Position numbers and translations under genes: made by a program. The notes below the pieces were generated by a model that was given only the letters and a program-made list of their open reading frames with translations, did not search any database and was not told the DNA's origin. Positions 9,521 to 22,326 of a DNA stretch of 64,000 bases are shown here, piece after piece. Numbering within the stretch: position 1 is the first letter of the stretch; each line of letters opens with the position of its first letter. This stretch comes from Paracamarosporium sp. OC-R06-R3 (taxonomy: Eukaryota > Ascomycota > Dothideomycetes > Pleosporales > Didymosphaeriaceae): the NCBI GenBank assembly GCA_019828545.1, contig JACVRA010000044.1, forward strand, positions 620,001 through 684,000, given 5' to 3'.

Positions 9521-11125
9521 CTACGTTGTGATCGGCGGTGAAAGCCAGGCATCGAGCTCCTCTGCACGTTGAAGATAATCATCGCGCTGCGCTCCTTGAT
9601 TTTGCGTCCTCGGAAGTTCGTCAAGAACGCGTTTCAAAGCCTTTTTGACAGGGTCTCCTAGTTCCGTTTGAAGCACTTGGCGGCTAAAGTTCTTATCTAG
9701 AGTGGTTAGAAGAAGTACAAGCGTCATGGCCCAGTCGCCGGTATCGTCGTCCTCTTCAAGGTACCATCGGGCATATATCTCTGTGACATCGATTGTATCT
9801 TCGGTAATGCGGAGGCCACAGTCGATAAGAAATTGAGCTGTGGCATGTCTCGAGCCTACTTTGAGGTATTGTGAGCTGTAGGGGTCCCTAAAAGAGGGGC
9901 GGACAAGGAATCCAAGGACTGCTGCCGCAAGGAGACCTTCGACACGCACGAAAGCCGGGTTGTGCTGGAAGAAAGCCTGCATTACGGTAAGGCGGGAGTA
10001 TCCGGCTGCCATGCATAGTGGCACCTTGACCTGTTCACACCTCAATCGAAAGCCCGCGAGCACGGACCGAAGTATGTATCGCACAAATTCGTCATTTTCT
10101 TGCTTGCATACGGAAACTAACCCGTCAAGGATACAGTCATGGTAGTTGCCTCGCAGCTCTTTGATTTCAGGAATTGATGAAAAAACAAGTTCGAACATCT
10201 CAATCGATCCTTGTGCTACTGTAAGCCGGCATATGTCGCAGGTGATACTTAAGCTTTCGAAGTACTTATGTCTATTCAAGAAATCGATAAGTATTTTAGC
10301 CATGCGTACCTTACCGTAAAATATTGCTGTATATAGGGCATCTCCGACTGGATATCCACAACGACGTGGTCGCCACAAGCTTAGTGGTCGGTGTAAGCCT
10401 TGTGAATCGACTATGTTGAGCAAAAAATCCATGCTCTTGAACTTATCGCCTACAACTGCCGCATGCCACGCGTTTTGGAACATGCTCGATTCAAAGAATA
10501 TTTCAGTGTCCTTTGCAAAACACTCCAGGGCGTTGATATTCTCCACTGCTGCAGCGGCTGCTAGAAAGTCAGCGTCATATATGAATTCAGGTTTGTATTT
10601 AAGAGTTGATGTTTTGAATGGTACGGTTCGAGTGTTCAGTGGACGATAGCTAAAGATGTCACGGCGTAGATATTCTGGTGTTGCCATCACATGTATTAGA
10701 TCTGCCTGATATTGTTCGTAGACTTCCAACTCGTTGGTACCAAGCGGCACGAATCGCAACAGGGTGTCGATGATAGTGCGGAGAATAACCGGAAAATCTC
10801 TACCGCTCTCTGGACATCCAGGGCGACACACGGCGCGGTACAGTAAATAAGAGTAGGTGTTGTCCGGCCTCTTCATCCATGTGCTGACCGGATTTTCTTT
10901 ACGGTCCACAGTGAACCGTGAGAGCGACGTCTTCGTTATCAGCTCGCGCTCGATGTACTGCTTGAAGAATCCTAGAGAAGTCAGGAGTTAGTACCAACCA
11001 AAAGACTTTAAGTGCAATGACTTACGATTGACTCCACGCGCGTAGAATGCTGCACTGATATCGTAGTGGACCAGTACTTCGAAGAGCTTGTCTACAATCT
11101 CTTGAGGGAGGTCGTAAAGATGCAT
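9521..11125 (-). CDS. F-box-like protein with divergent ankyrin repeats
   Basis: Two exons on the minus strand, 11125-11026 and 10971-9521, are joined across a 54 bp intron to give 516 residues. The first exon, too short to stand out as an open frame, supplies an F-box-like start (MHLYDLPQEIVDKLFEVLV then ARGVN|RFFKQYIE). Ankyrin-like helical pairs follow from about residue 130, for example NAWHAAVVGDKFKSMDFLL and GDALYTAIFYGKVRMAKIL, with weak consensus. Fungi carry many such F-box/ankyrin proteins, thought to be substrate adaptors of SCF-type ubiquitin ligases; binding to Skp1 is inferred. Without the upstream exon the gene would have to start at a GTG codon, which argues for the two-exon model. 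Confidence 0.75.
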
Positions 11126-12203
11126 GCTGGATTTATAGTTGCAGTAACCGGGGTTCTGGTGTGAATTCGAGCGAACAAAGACGGACTGTTAATTTTTGAG
11201 AGTTCAAGTTTCAAAACTTTTTAAGAGCATGTGGAAGGGGTTTTATGTAGACGAAGAGCATAACGCGGGTCGGACAAATAGCACGGACCATTAATGTTAG
11301 ACTTGGGATAGCAACATTGGTGAACGTTGTAATAAACTCTGAAACAGTAAGTTAGTACACAATGTAAGCTTGCAAGTACAACCTACTTTGGTTCATTGTT
11401 GTCGAGTATATATAGCATAAGTGTTGTTAAGCAATCATTTTTTTATGCTACTCAGTCCTTGTATCACTTCTAAAACCGCAGATAGATTGTTCGCCATAAA
11501 GACATAGAAGAACTTGATATGTCTTGTGTTTCCTTTGTAACTAAGATGTGTATGCATCAATGAAGAGTACTTCATGGTTTTGTGGACGGATGCGATATCA
11601 TGAACATGTGTAGTTCGTAATCGATCTATATCCACTCCTGTACACATTGTCATAAGACCCCTAATCTCAACACCTATATAGGTAGCCGCGCTAAAGACTA
11701 GCCCCTATCGCTCTACATAGTTATACTATATGCTACCCTTGTACTTGAAGTCATGATAGCTTTCCCTTGTGACACGTCTACAACCCACGCACGAAAACCT
11801 ACATACCCTAAACCCATCGCCCAATCCTACCTAAGGTGCTACACTCACTACAATCTCCCGAACTAACCCAAGAAATTAGACACTCACTCTTACCACACAC
11901 TAATAAACTGCATCACATAACCAGACACACAAAGTCGCCTTCTAATTATGACACGAGGATTCGATTGGCAATCTACCACAAGCTATCAATACAAGCCTAG
12001 ATCAATGTACAACAGCCAACCAATCCACATATAGTACAACCCGGTCTTTCTTCGCCGCGCCAAACAATGCAATGCAGTACCACACCTATGTTACACTATC
12101 CCTGCTCACCAGCTTGAAGCCGTCCTCGAAGAAGCCATCTACTTTTCAGTTGGCACCAGAAATCTACCGGCTCTATTTTTCTGTACAATGCAGTTCTCCT
12201 TGA
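11126..12203. other. Intergenic region, no gene seen
   Basis: About 1.1 kb between the promoter side of the F-box/ankyrin gene and the 3' end of the mL50 gene. It is AT-rich with no repeats recognised. Small open frames start at non-ATG codons or lack protein character. Confidence 0.45.
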
Positions 12204-14280
12204 TTAAACCTTCTGAGAGCTTCTCCGCGAAGGATAAATCGAAGACCCGTCATGGTCGAATTCGTTGAAGAGACGCGTCATATCTTTCAGGTAGGCCCTC
12301 CGCTGTGCTTTTTCCTTTCGCTGGGCGGTCAACTTGCTGTCGCGCTGAACCTTGGGGTTGGGGATTAAGGCCTTTGCTCGGAGTTCGCGCTTGACTACCT
12401 TGTTCAGACCGGTCTTGACGCGGCGCTGGGCCTTGGTCTCCTTCTTCTTCAGCAGCTGGACGTTGCCGAGCTTGAGGAGCTCGCCGGTGTTGGTCTTGAC
12501 CTTGGTCCTGGCGGCTTCGGGCTGCTTCTTTGCGAGCCGCTCGAGCTGCTTGACTTTCTGGTTTTGCCGCGCGCCTTCGACGTTGATGTAGGTGTAGACG
12601 TCTGTTGGAGTGGGCTTGGTAGCGCTGCAGATGTGTTGGTACAGATCGCCAAGGTGTTTGGAGGATGTGAGGTGGGGGTCAGAAATGTAGTGGCCAGTAA
12701 GCTGGGTGAGGCGCTTGGAAAGCTGGGAGACATGTCAGTCACAATGCAAGCTGCAAGTATAATGGATGTCTTACCGCGAACTTGACTTCTACGTCAGTTA
12801 GAGGAACCTGTTGCCACTTTGCCTCTGCGCGCAGTGTAGTCTGCGTAGAAGCTGATGTTGTGCTGTTGCGAAGCGCATCTCGAATAGCAGAGACATTCTG
12901 CTCGGCGGAGAGGGCAGCAGACTCCAATACGGCATGACGTAACTCGCTCATGGTAGCTGTAGATTTTTCGAGCGCAGCATCGAAGTCGAAAGCCGGAACG
13001 GAAGGCACAGGCTCGGACACTGCAATGGGCTCTTCCACAACCACTTCTTGCACGGTTTCGACAACCTCTGCAACAGGTTCAACGGGCGCAGCAGGTTTAG
13101 GTGTACGAGGCACAGGCCTGTTAGACATGAAGTCAAACTTGGGCTTTTCGGCGTCGTCCTTGACTAGCGCTGCCTTCTTGAAGGCCGGAGTGGCGGGGTC
13201 CATGGTTGGTGGTGGTGGCGGCGGCTCGAGAGGTTCGGAAGCTACAGGTTCCCCCTCTTCAGCTAGCAAGTCTTCCTCTACAAAGTCCTCCAGAGCCTCA
13301 GATACAGGAGGTGCGTAATCTGGGACGCGCTCCATCTCTTCCAGCAGGGACTCCAGCGACTGCCCTGAGGGGAAAGAAAGAACGAATTCGCCGTCACCGT
13401 TGCGTTGTAGTTTGACATCCTTTATCCAGTTGGGTGCGTCGTAAACGCCCCGGTTTGCTTGCTTAGAGATGTCTAGGCCCTTGCCTGCCTGCTTCAGTGC
13501 GTGAATCTCGACTACAGCCTGGTGGAAGTTATCCCGGAGGGTGTTGGGGTTGCTAACACGCGTGTAGCGACCGAAACTACGCTCGTTAGTTTCCTGGTGA
13601 TTCCCGCACCGTAATGAATGTTCTTACCTAGCATCTGTGTATGGCTTGCCGGTCGCTTCATCGAAAGTTTGGGCCATCATTAGATTTTCATCCCGGAGCG
13701 TGTAGAAGCTACCCGTCAACTTCTCGATCTGGTCTGCCATCCCTTGCGTCATTGGCGTATAAGTCCTCATGGTGAGTTTCTCAAATTCCTTGGCCATGTT
13801 GACCTCCTCTGCGTGCTCGATCCATTGTTTCCCACCCACGTGTAGCAACGGTCCCTCGGTAGCTTCTTTATATCTCCTCCCAATGAGCTTTTCCTCCCTT
13901 GTGCGCCATGGGCGCACCCATTTCGTGGATCTGCCTTCGTCCTCTGCAAGGACTTCGACTTCTTCGCCTTGCTCTTCAGGAGCTATTCGCACCGGCGATG
14001 TCGGGTCATAGGGGTCGACATGCGCGCCAATGGGTTCCGAGTCACCAAGAATTCGCTTCTGCCATCTTCGCACGAATGCCTGATGTTTCTTCTTGTCTTG
14101 CTTTCCGCCGAGGAGAAAGTTGAAGGTAGGGGTGGTGGAGAAGCACGCGGAGGTGGTGCGGAGGTGAGGGTGCGGTACGACGGCGCGGAAACACGATGGC
14201 GGCGCGATCTGACGCTGGATTAAAGGTGATATGGGGAGCGAAGGGTCGATTGCCCGCTGCGGGCGCGGTATTCGTCGCAT
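12204..14280 (-). CDS. MRPL13: Mitochondrial large ribosomal subunit protein mL50 (MRPL13-like)
   Basis: Three exons on the minus strand (14280-13628, 13576-12775, 12722-12204) with introns of 51 and 52 bp give 657 residues. The first in-frame ATG gives an Arg-rich presequence (MRRIPRPQRA) and then FSTTPTFNFLLGGKQDKKKHQ. The second exon opens with the GRYTRVSNPNTLRDNFHQ block that I associate with fungal mL50. Its middle is Pro/Glu-rich and low-complexity. The mL50 domain spans the second junction (KFA|LSKRLTQLTGHYISDP, then LYQHIC). The C-terminus is a Lys/Arg-rich extension of about 100 residues. It would act in the mitochondrial ribosome. The protein is long for the family because of the Pro/Glu region and basic tail. 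Assignment rests on recalled family sequence features. Confidence 0.7.
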
Positions 14281-14540
14281 TGGGATGGTGATGGGGATAG
14301 AGCTCTCCAGTGCCGCTCGAATGAGCGCTGCAACTTTTCGGAGCCTGCCGAAGATTCGCCGAGACGCATCAGCCAATCAACGCGTTCGTCCCGAGCCGTA
14401 CGCGACAGACGGTCCTCTGAATAGTGCTAGGTAAAAGTAGATAAAATACACAGGTGGGAGATAACGCTATTGGATTTTTGTTCCTACATGTCGATTCTAC
14501 GCACACGTTTGACTACAATATCTATGGTTTGTCCCTAGAA

Positions 14541-15919
14541 TCATCGCTCGCCCCCGGCGAACTTCTTCCCCAACCACGCAGATCCTCGTTCGTTGTATTC
14601 AGCCTTGGTCACGAATACTCCCTTCATCAAATCTGGCTGACTTGCAAATCGCGCAGCTCCCAACCACGTATGTCTAATTGGATCGTCTGCCCTCGCGATG
14701 TTCAAAAGATAATTTGAAGGCACCAAAGCCCTCAATTCTGCCTCCAACCTGTCCATGAATCCAGGGATGAGGGTGTTACCTCCTACAACCACAACGTTCG
14801 CCAGCATACCCGTTCTCAAAACTTCTGGTAGTTCACCTAGGGCTTCCATAATAGCACCAGGAAGTCCAACCTCTTGAATACCAATATCAAAGGGGTTGAA
14901 GAGGAGCTCCGGAACGGCGAACCGCTCGTTCCCAAGTGGTAGCAAATCTTCTCGCGGACCTTGTAAAGGCTGTAACCCACGGCGCATCCTTGATTTGGCT
15001 GGATCGTGCGGCCTGGCGTATCCATGCACTGACTGTTCATAGTCTGGCAACACATAATCTAGCACAATGCTTGAATCAAGTTCTCGCCGGTCTCTTAGTT
15101 GGCCTTTCCATGTCCGCTCCAGATCCTTTGAAAACTGCTGCGTCGACGGCGCGACGAATGCCACAGCTTCTTTGATCTCGTTAAGCAAGTATGTCTCTTC
15201 TAACATGTTGTAATGCCGTAACGAGGAGAGCTCCTTGAGATAATTTGTGAGAAGTTTCCCTCCGACTGTAAGCCGCCGCACAGCTGGATGTATCGGCTGC
15301 CCATTGTATATCGGCATTATTGTCGTATCAGAGTAGGACGTGTCGATGAGGAGGAGGCACTCTTGCGGAAGTGCACCGAGTGAGGTAGGATGGTATGCGT
15401 TCATCGCGCCGCCTACGCAGCGGTAGTAGGCAGCGAATTCGAACTGTTCGAAAACGATCTCGTCGCAGTTCTTCTGCAGCTCTTTTGGGCAGTTCGGCTT
15501 CTCTGTTAGAAGCAAATTCGTAGTCTTCGGATCACACTATGGCCACTTAGTACAAAAGCATCTACAATGGAAAGCATAAGTCTCGTACCTACCCTCAACC
15601 CCGCCCCCGCATCAGCGTCCATGAACTCATGCTCCCAGATCGATTTCTGTGCCTCCCAGTTCACAATGAAGCCCTTCTCAACTGGCCTTCGAAAAGCTAA
15701 CTCGCCGAAGTCTTTGCATTCCGCCAGTTCTGACGCGACATATGTGCGCTTGTCGCGTGCGCTTCGCGCGATGCAGTTTGGTATCACGCTGCAGTCGTCA
15801 TAGCTGAGGTCTGTGGCTGCGTTTGGTACGAGACCAGCCTTGAGCGTATATGCGCCGTTGTCGATAACAAGTGTTTGAGAGGGTACAGCCGCGGCAGCTT
15901 TCTTGCCCTTCGGTGCCAT
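14541..15919 (-). CDS. ARP6: Actin-related protein 6 (SWR1 complex subunit)
   Basis: Two exons on the minus strand, 15919-15593 and 15536-14541, are joined across a 56 bp intron to give 440 residues, close to yeast Arp6. The N-terminus has the actin-fold phosphate loop start (TLVIDNGAYTLKAGL). Later come LLLIDTSYSDTTIMPIYNG, the second phosphate-loop equivalent, and VVVGGNTLIPGFMDRLEAEL, the adenosine-motif equivalent. The C-terminus (RHTWLGAARFA) also fits the actin superfamily. Arp6 is a nuclear core subunit of the SWR1 chromatin remodeller that deposits the histone variant H2A.Z. The assignment to Arp6 rather than another Arp rests on the Ser/Thr-rich IDTSYS segment and overall pattern. 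The upstream gene is divergent at 16265. Confidence 0.85.
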
Positions 15920-16264
15920 TGTCGGTAAAGAGGTTATTGCGCGTGAGGCGCGTAGCTACGAAACTTGGCTTATGTAAAATCATGCACGAGAGGGGAAGGT
16001 ATAGCCGAACTTCATCTACGAGAGATGTTCTTACTAGCCTTCCATGTGAATAATGTAACAGTTTGCCAATATTCATTCACAACTCACCAAGAGCGATGCG
16101 TTTCATCGATCCTGCGTAGACCGACTTTTTTTCTACCATGCGAAAGCCCGTGATACGTCATGTTACCCGATATTCCCATGTATCCGCTTCGCCAACCGCC
16201 AGTGGTCTAAACCTCAATATACCGGGACCCCAACCTATCCATCCGCAGAAATACTTGACTCAAA
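15920..16264. other. Shared promoter between Arp6 and MBOAT genes
   Basis: 345 bp between two divergent start codons. No coding signal and no clear TATA box were seen. Confidence 0.45.
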
Positions 16265-17699
16265 ATGTCTATCATGGAAGTCATCGCATCGTTCTACCCA
16301 CCACTCTCCGATCGTACCCCTTACCCACCCCTCTACCAGCTCCTCACCTTCTCTCTAACCCTCATCCCATTCTTCTTCTATTCCCGTCGCCTCATAGCCC
16401 TCTTCGTATTCCCCGTTCTTTTAACGCTATGTATTCGCGCACCATGCTACACATTCGGTGATCCTCCCGCGGACTACTACAATACGTCTATGTTCATCGC
16501 GATGCCGATTTGGTTTCTTGAATTTGCTATCTTGAGGCCTATAGAAGGACCTGAGGCGCCTGTTTATGTGGGAAAAGGAAAGCAATCAAGAGCATGGTCG
16601 GATCTAGGATCAACTTGGGAGAGGTTCATCTGGGCGGTAAGCTTGATGATACCGAGCCATAGGGGGATTGGGTGGAATTGGCAGGTTAAACATATCCCCG
16701 AAGACCCTGACGCGGAGCTACCGAAACGGAGATATGTGCGGAGACAGCTCTGGAAAGCGGTTATGGCATATGCGTGTTCGACAGCTATGCTGGTTGTACT
16801 TGGGTTTGCTTCTTCGTGGGAGAGGGACGTATCGTCTGACCAAGTCGTTCCACGTTTTGTAGTCAATGCGATCATCGGCTGGTCTGGGGCAACTTGGGTT
16901 TTGAACCGGTTGCTCTGTTTCTACAGCTTTTGCGCTGCTCTTTCGGTTGCGTTGGGCATATACGATACATGGCAGTGGCCGCCACTTGTGGGAAGCTTGA
17001 AGGATGCATGGTCAGTGGGGCAGGTGTGGAGCGTGGTATATCACCAGACGATGCGGATGGTAAGTAGCATGAATCGTCTCTATCCAGCCTGTTTAATCTT
17101 GGAATGCATATCGGCTTCGACGAAGCATTGCATTTTTTGACCGAGGCCCAGTCAGGGTGTTGTAGAAAGATGAGAGAAGAAGGTGCGGGAATCTTGGCTT
17201 GATCGAAAATGCTAACACCTCACAGATAGTCTCCCAACCAGCGCGGCAAATCAGCCATGTATTAGGTCTCCGTAAAGGCAGCCTTACATCCCGCATCGTC
17301 CAGCTCTACATATCCTTTGCTTTTAGCTGTCTGGTGCACGAATTTGAAATATTCAACGTGACGCGTAAAGACATGGGAGAGTTTGCATTCTTTATGTCTC
17401 AGCCTCTTGCGATCACGATCGAAGTGCTTGCGCAGTTGATGTGGAGGAAGGTTACGAAGGCAAAGTCTCAGAGTCATGCGACGAAGTGGATCAGCTATGT
17501 CTGGGTCGTGACATGGATGTCCCTGAGTCTTCCTTGGTATGTGAAGGGGCTTAGGGACGCTGGGATAACTCGTGATGCTGTGTTTGCGAGCAAACCCATG
17601 GAGATAGGAGGATCAGCCTGGATCGGGGGTCGGTCTTATTGGCATCAAGGCAATACCGCTGCACTGATCCGAGTTATCGATCCTACGAAAGATTTCTAG
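16265..17699 (+). CDS. Wax-synthase-like membrane-bound O-acyltransferase (MBOAT)
   Basis: Two exons, 16265-17059 and 17226-17699, with a 166 bp intron give 422 residues. Eight or so hydrophobic segments run through the chain, for example LIALFVFPVLLTLCI, FIAMPIWFLEFAIL and WISYVWVVTWMSLSLPW. The junction restores YHQTMRM|IVSQPARQISHVLGL, the region that in this family carries the WHQ-type motif. SCLVHEFEIF follows, with the conserved membrane-embedded His303. Fungal relatives include acetyltransferases acting on terpenoid metabolites as well as uncharacterised wax-synthase-domain proteins. Substrate is unknown and no biosynthetic cluster is evident. The intron is about three times longer than others here, so a small extra exon cannot be excluded. 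Confidence 0.8.
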
Positions 17700-18249
17700 A
17701 AATATAATTTATTTTGTCATTAGCTACAGAGCTTTGTGGATTACTGTATGTTCTTCTTCAATCTACAAAGCTTTCGATTTCCCGCATCTATCTGCCTCGG
17801 CGGCCTGCATATGAGCACGTCACTTAGCAGCTGCCCGACATGGCAAGCATCCGCTCAGCCAACGCGGGCGGAAGGGAGGACAGCAAAGAGCTTCCGTCCT
17901 ATGCTCGAGCATTCACTCAGACTGTGCATCAGCTATTAGAGCAGCATTGAGATGGTGAGAAGTTGAAGTTTTTTATTTGTGAATCGATTAATAAGGTAGG
18001 GTTACCCAAGGTCACGTTTCATGTATCCGCAAGCTTGCGTTGTACCGATTCCTCATGAAATGAGGTAGCACAGCTTAGCGCACCGGACTTCTGCGCCAGT
18101 GCTGTACATGCTCCTGATTGGTCAGTCCAGCCCTGCACGAACCCTTTCACCGTATAGAATAATCTCGATGCGAGTTTGTTATTTCTCACGTGGGGCGCTG
18201 GTACTCGCTCCGTTACTCCTCTAGTTACTAGTCACTCCAACGATATGCA
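17700..18249. other. Intergenic region, no gene seen
   Basis: About 550 bp between the MBOAT gene and the first CorA-like gene. No supported coding sequence or repeat. Confidence 0.45.
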
Positions 18250-20234
18250 ATGAATCGACTAGAGAAGGCGTGTACAATTTTTCATCTTTATCCGCAGAGT
18301 CTCACCAACTCCGGTATACCTCCCAAAGATTACGCAGGCTACAGAGAAAGGCTTGTATCAAGGCGGAAACTTTTTGTCAGCGATGGCGAGGCTGCCACTG
18401 AGTTTCTGGACTGCGCCGATTTAGCAGGGTCGTCAAAAGGTATCTGCTGTTGTTCAAGTCTTCAACTCCACTCCCGATCACTTGTAGTCTCGTTTGATTA
18501 CGTCTAATCGACGCGATGCTGATGTAGCTTATTAGTCTTCTTCAGCAAACGAGCGAAAAGCCTCCTTGAGCTCCAGCGGGGCTTGAGTGATACTTTACAA
18601 TTGCTTTCGAAAGAGCCTTATATCAGACATGTGTATGTTACCAACGTGTATTCTGAGACCCGCTAAACTATTATTATAGCTTCATACATGTACAAAAAGC
18701 TCGAGATCAGTTACGCATATCCTTCCAGATGCTCAAATATCTATTCACCTACCATGATATCAGTCCTTTGTTTCTCGAACATATGTTCTCGACTGTAGTC
18801 ATAGACGATATGAGAGCTCAAGATGCGTATTTCAGTGGTCTGGAAGAAGATCACTCTTTTACAGAAACGCAACCTTCACAAGCGTTTCCTGAATTAGGCC
18901 GCTCCGGAAGAGCTCTGAAACTGTGTTATAACCTACGATCGGTGGAGTCACTGCAACCAACACAATATAACCTTGGGTGGTCGGTCACATTGACAGCCAT
19001 ATATCATACCTTCGATGTCGCCACGGGACACTCCTTCTGGCTTACTTGTGGCAGTTCCCTCGAGGCCAGGAGTTATATTAAGACCTGTGTTACAAATTCA
19101 GGCAATCATGACCTGCACACCAAGCATGGTCGATTTTTCGCTACATTGGCTACACATCTGCTAATCTGTGATTGGAGTATTCGGAAATGGCGATGGTATC
19201 TCCAAGAATTGGAAGACGAAGCCCAGAAAATTGCGTTAGAGACAAGAACATTCATCCTCGATGTTAGAAGGCTTCATCCTGTTCGCGTTGGGTTGATGAA
19301 CGGATTCTCCTCGGTTACAGCACCATCTCAACATCCCGCTCTTGCGCAGCCCGAACCGCCACTGGAATCTTCATCGGAGGAGGTAGCATTCAAAGACATG
19401 CAACGGATTGATCTTCTGGAGGGATTGGCTACTGAGGCGGTATTTGTCTTGAAGCTGAACATCGAAGTGCTTACCGACCTCCACGCTCAATACGAAGCTA
19501 TCATGAGCGATACATCTTTCTCGGAAGAACTCAACCAAGGAAACAGAACACATGCCCTACGATTCTTCAGGAGCCTTCGTGGTATACGAGACCGTTACCA
19601 GAGACAGCTGAGCCGTGCTGAGAAGATCTTACTAGAACTAGACCATCGTAAAAGTTCGGTAGGTTCTCGTTTTATTATATACATTACCTTTCGAGACTGC
19701 CAAATGGCGTCTGGTTAAGTTTCAAAGGCACGATATTCCTCATGACCCCACAAGGCTGACCTGATTTTCACAGACATTCTTCATGAACATGTTCCAAAGC
19801 CGACTGTCGGCCCTTGAAATGGAGCGTGCAGCTAATAAAGCTCAGCAAGAGGCGATATCAATGAGGATTATCACACTCGTTACGCTCTTCTTCTTACCTG
19901 TCACTTCGATTGCTGTCAGTATCTACGTTGTTTCACTAAGATCCAATCATGCTGATTAATCTAGACAATCTTCGATTCGGGCATAATCACTTTGAAAGAA
20001 AACGATCAATGGAGCACGGGTAGACAAGGTGTTGGGATATTCCTTGTCATCTGCGTGCCTGTGACTGCACTGACCTTCCTTGTGTGGTGGTTCATGGTCA
20101 ACGGCATTCCTTTGTTCAGGACTAGATGGATCCCCACTATGCGCATGAAGTTCAAATTTGATAATACATATCGGAGGCAAGCTCGGAGCAGGGATATCGA
20201 CCATACATTTGCAACGAATCCAAAGGACCGTTAA
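18250..20234 (+). CDS. CorA-like two-TM protein, paralogue 1
   Basis: Five exons (18250-18439, 18536-18632, 18680-19658, 19774-19914, 19965-20234) give 558 residues; the introns are 96, 47, 115 and 50 bp. The central part shows the block DAYFSGLEEDH, ALKLCYNLRSVES and ICDWSIRKWRWYLQELED shared with paralogue 2. Near the C-terminus a long helical region (AISMRIITLVTLFFLPVTSIA) leads into two membrane segments, as in the CorA/Zinc-transport fold. The GMN signature of true CorA channels is absent: the equivalent position reads TIFDSG. This fungal family is common, and I infer that ion transport may be lost or altered. The same exon phases and a 97 nt second exon occur in paralogue 2. Confidence 0.78.
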
Positions 20235-22326
20235 CGAGCAGAACCATAAAAAGTCGCAGATTAGTACCAGTACAGCACTTAGTGCGTAGATCCAACTCTG
20301 GAGCCTGAAGGCGACCCACTGAGTTTACTACTAGGCTCAACACCTACTCGAGCTAAGCTATATCTCGCGGATGCTTAGAGAGACAGCCCATACCCAGCTG
20401 TTCGAAAATAATCCCGAAGATACAATCTTCACAGTGAAGTTTCCGATCACTTTCATAATTCATCTAGCGTCTGAAATTGCCGATGTCCTCGAACACAGAA
20501 CACTCGCGTTTATTGGCGGTTGACAACACCTGTCACTTACAAAAACGTTAGCTTATACCCATTTACACACTCCGTATTTAAGATATCGATTGAAGTTAGG
20601 CATGCCCTTCCCTGTTATTTTACCACTGGAGTCTTCTAGAAAGCAATCCACAGTGGAGGATACCTGTTGTTATCTATTCTTGTTTATATTGCTAAAGTTC
20701 ATTATCTGCCGTACGTGCTCTCGATTTGCAAGCTATCAGATGCATATCTGCTATTTTTTCCTGTCACGATTGACCGCGTGAATGCTAAGCATTCTTTGGT
20801 TAAGTTTTGTCCGAGCAGTGGCAGTTCTGTACTCAGAGTTTCTAAAAAAATTGTCTATTTGACTTGCGGTTTGATGACAAGACTATACTGCTAATTGATT
20901 CGAAACTGCCTACTGAAGAAAATCTAAAGAGAATTTAGACTCGTCTATTTACAACACTGAAATACTCCCTGGATACAACTCACTTGTGGGAAAGGCAAGC
21001 TTTCTCCAAACACTTAGGCTTGTAGTATAAATTGACCGGTTGAAACATAATGGGCTCCGAGAACCTGCCTCGAAAATTCCGTACATGAGATAAGCAAGTC
21101 CAAAAGTGCTCATAACATGGAGGTAGATACCCACAGAGTCCTAAATGATCAACACGATATCCGGCCTTACATTGTGGATTTATATGGGTCTTGGACACAA
21201 AGAGGGTGTTATCATATGCTGTTCGAACTTGTGGATGGTGGAAATCTAACTTAATACATACAAAACACTAATCTCTCTGCAGGAAAAAGACTTGGTTAAC
21301 TTTCGAGATAACTTGCCCAACACCATCACATGAAGCACTGGAGTTTCATATTTATGGTCTCACGAATAGTCTCAATGAGAGGAAGTATGATCAAATGTGG
21401 TTGTTTCTTGAGGTAATAAATTCAAAATGCGACGATCTCACGACCCTGAGATGGACACTATGCGATTAAACCTATGCGGTCAAGATAGCCATTCGGAGAT
21501 CGCTAAAGGCAAACTGAACGTCGAAACTACTGAGGGCATGGAAAATAGTCAAGCAATAAACCGATTCGACGATCCTAGCAGGGAGGAGAGGCTCCAGGTC
21601 ATCGTCCTTTAACAGCCTCTTGCTGCGTCGAAATTTGACGTCTCCGTGACCACTTCGTGATTTTCGGCAGTGAACGACTACGCAAGGCTGAAGAGTTCTT
21701 TGACCGCCTTTTGCCTTTAGTGGCCTTCTTTTGCCTTTCGAGAATGAGCCGCAGGTCGGTCATAATTTGTTGGTGCCAACCCCTGCGTCCTCTCGCAGTC
21801 TCATTGGACGGTTTTCCTTACAGAGCACCCGAAGCTGACAGCCCGCATGTATGTGTCACACAGCCCATAGCCCGCAATGTTGGCGTTATCAGCGCAGCCA
21901 GAGTCTGCCCAATGACGATACGGCGCGATTCTGCCTTGTGATCACAGTACTTTGAGGTGCGTGCATACGAGCTCGATCGCCAATGGAACACCCTCTCAAT
22001 CAAGGCCACAGGGCCCCCACTATAGGGCTAGTAGGCAACTTTTAGGCAATTGTGGCCTCATCGAGATGTGGAGGTTTTGGAAAGACGAGGCTACACAAGT
22101 TTCTTCGATATCCTGTCCGGATGGACGAGCAGAGCCGCATCAAGTCGGCTGTTAAACATATAAGCGTATGGAAAGCGGGAGTCTGCCATAGCTGCCTCAG
22201 TCCACAATTCAAAACTTGCCTATCTCACCGGTAGATTCACCGGTTTCGTTGGATTTGCCTGTATCAGATTAGAGAACACTGCCATCTCGCCACCTGCACC
22301 AATCAGCTTAACGAGTCGCTATCAGC
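20235..22326. other. Gene-poor region between the CorA-like gene and the microprotein
   Basis: About 2.1 kb, AT-rich. Most open frames are short. One frame from about 21280 to 21474 follows a good 3' splice site (ctctctgcag) and stays open for 60-odd codons, but I could not link it to a start or a domain. It may be a decayed gene fragment. No repeats or RNA genes recognised. Confidence 0.4.

Noticed and set aside
9521..10909. F-box/ankyrin gene as a single exon
   Set aside because: It would start at GTG; the upstream exon with an F-box-like start and clean intron is better.
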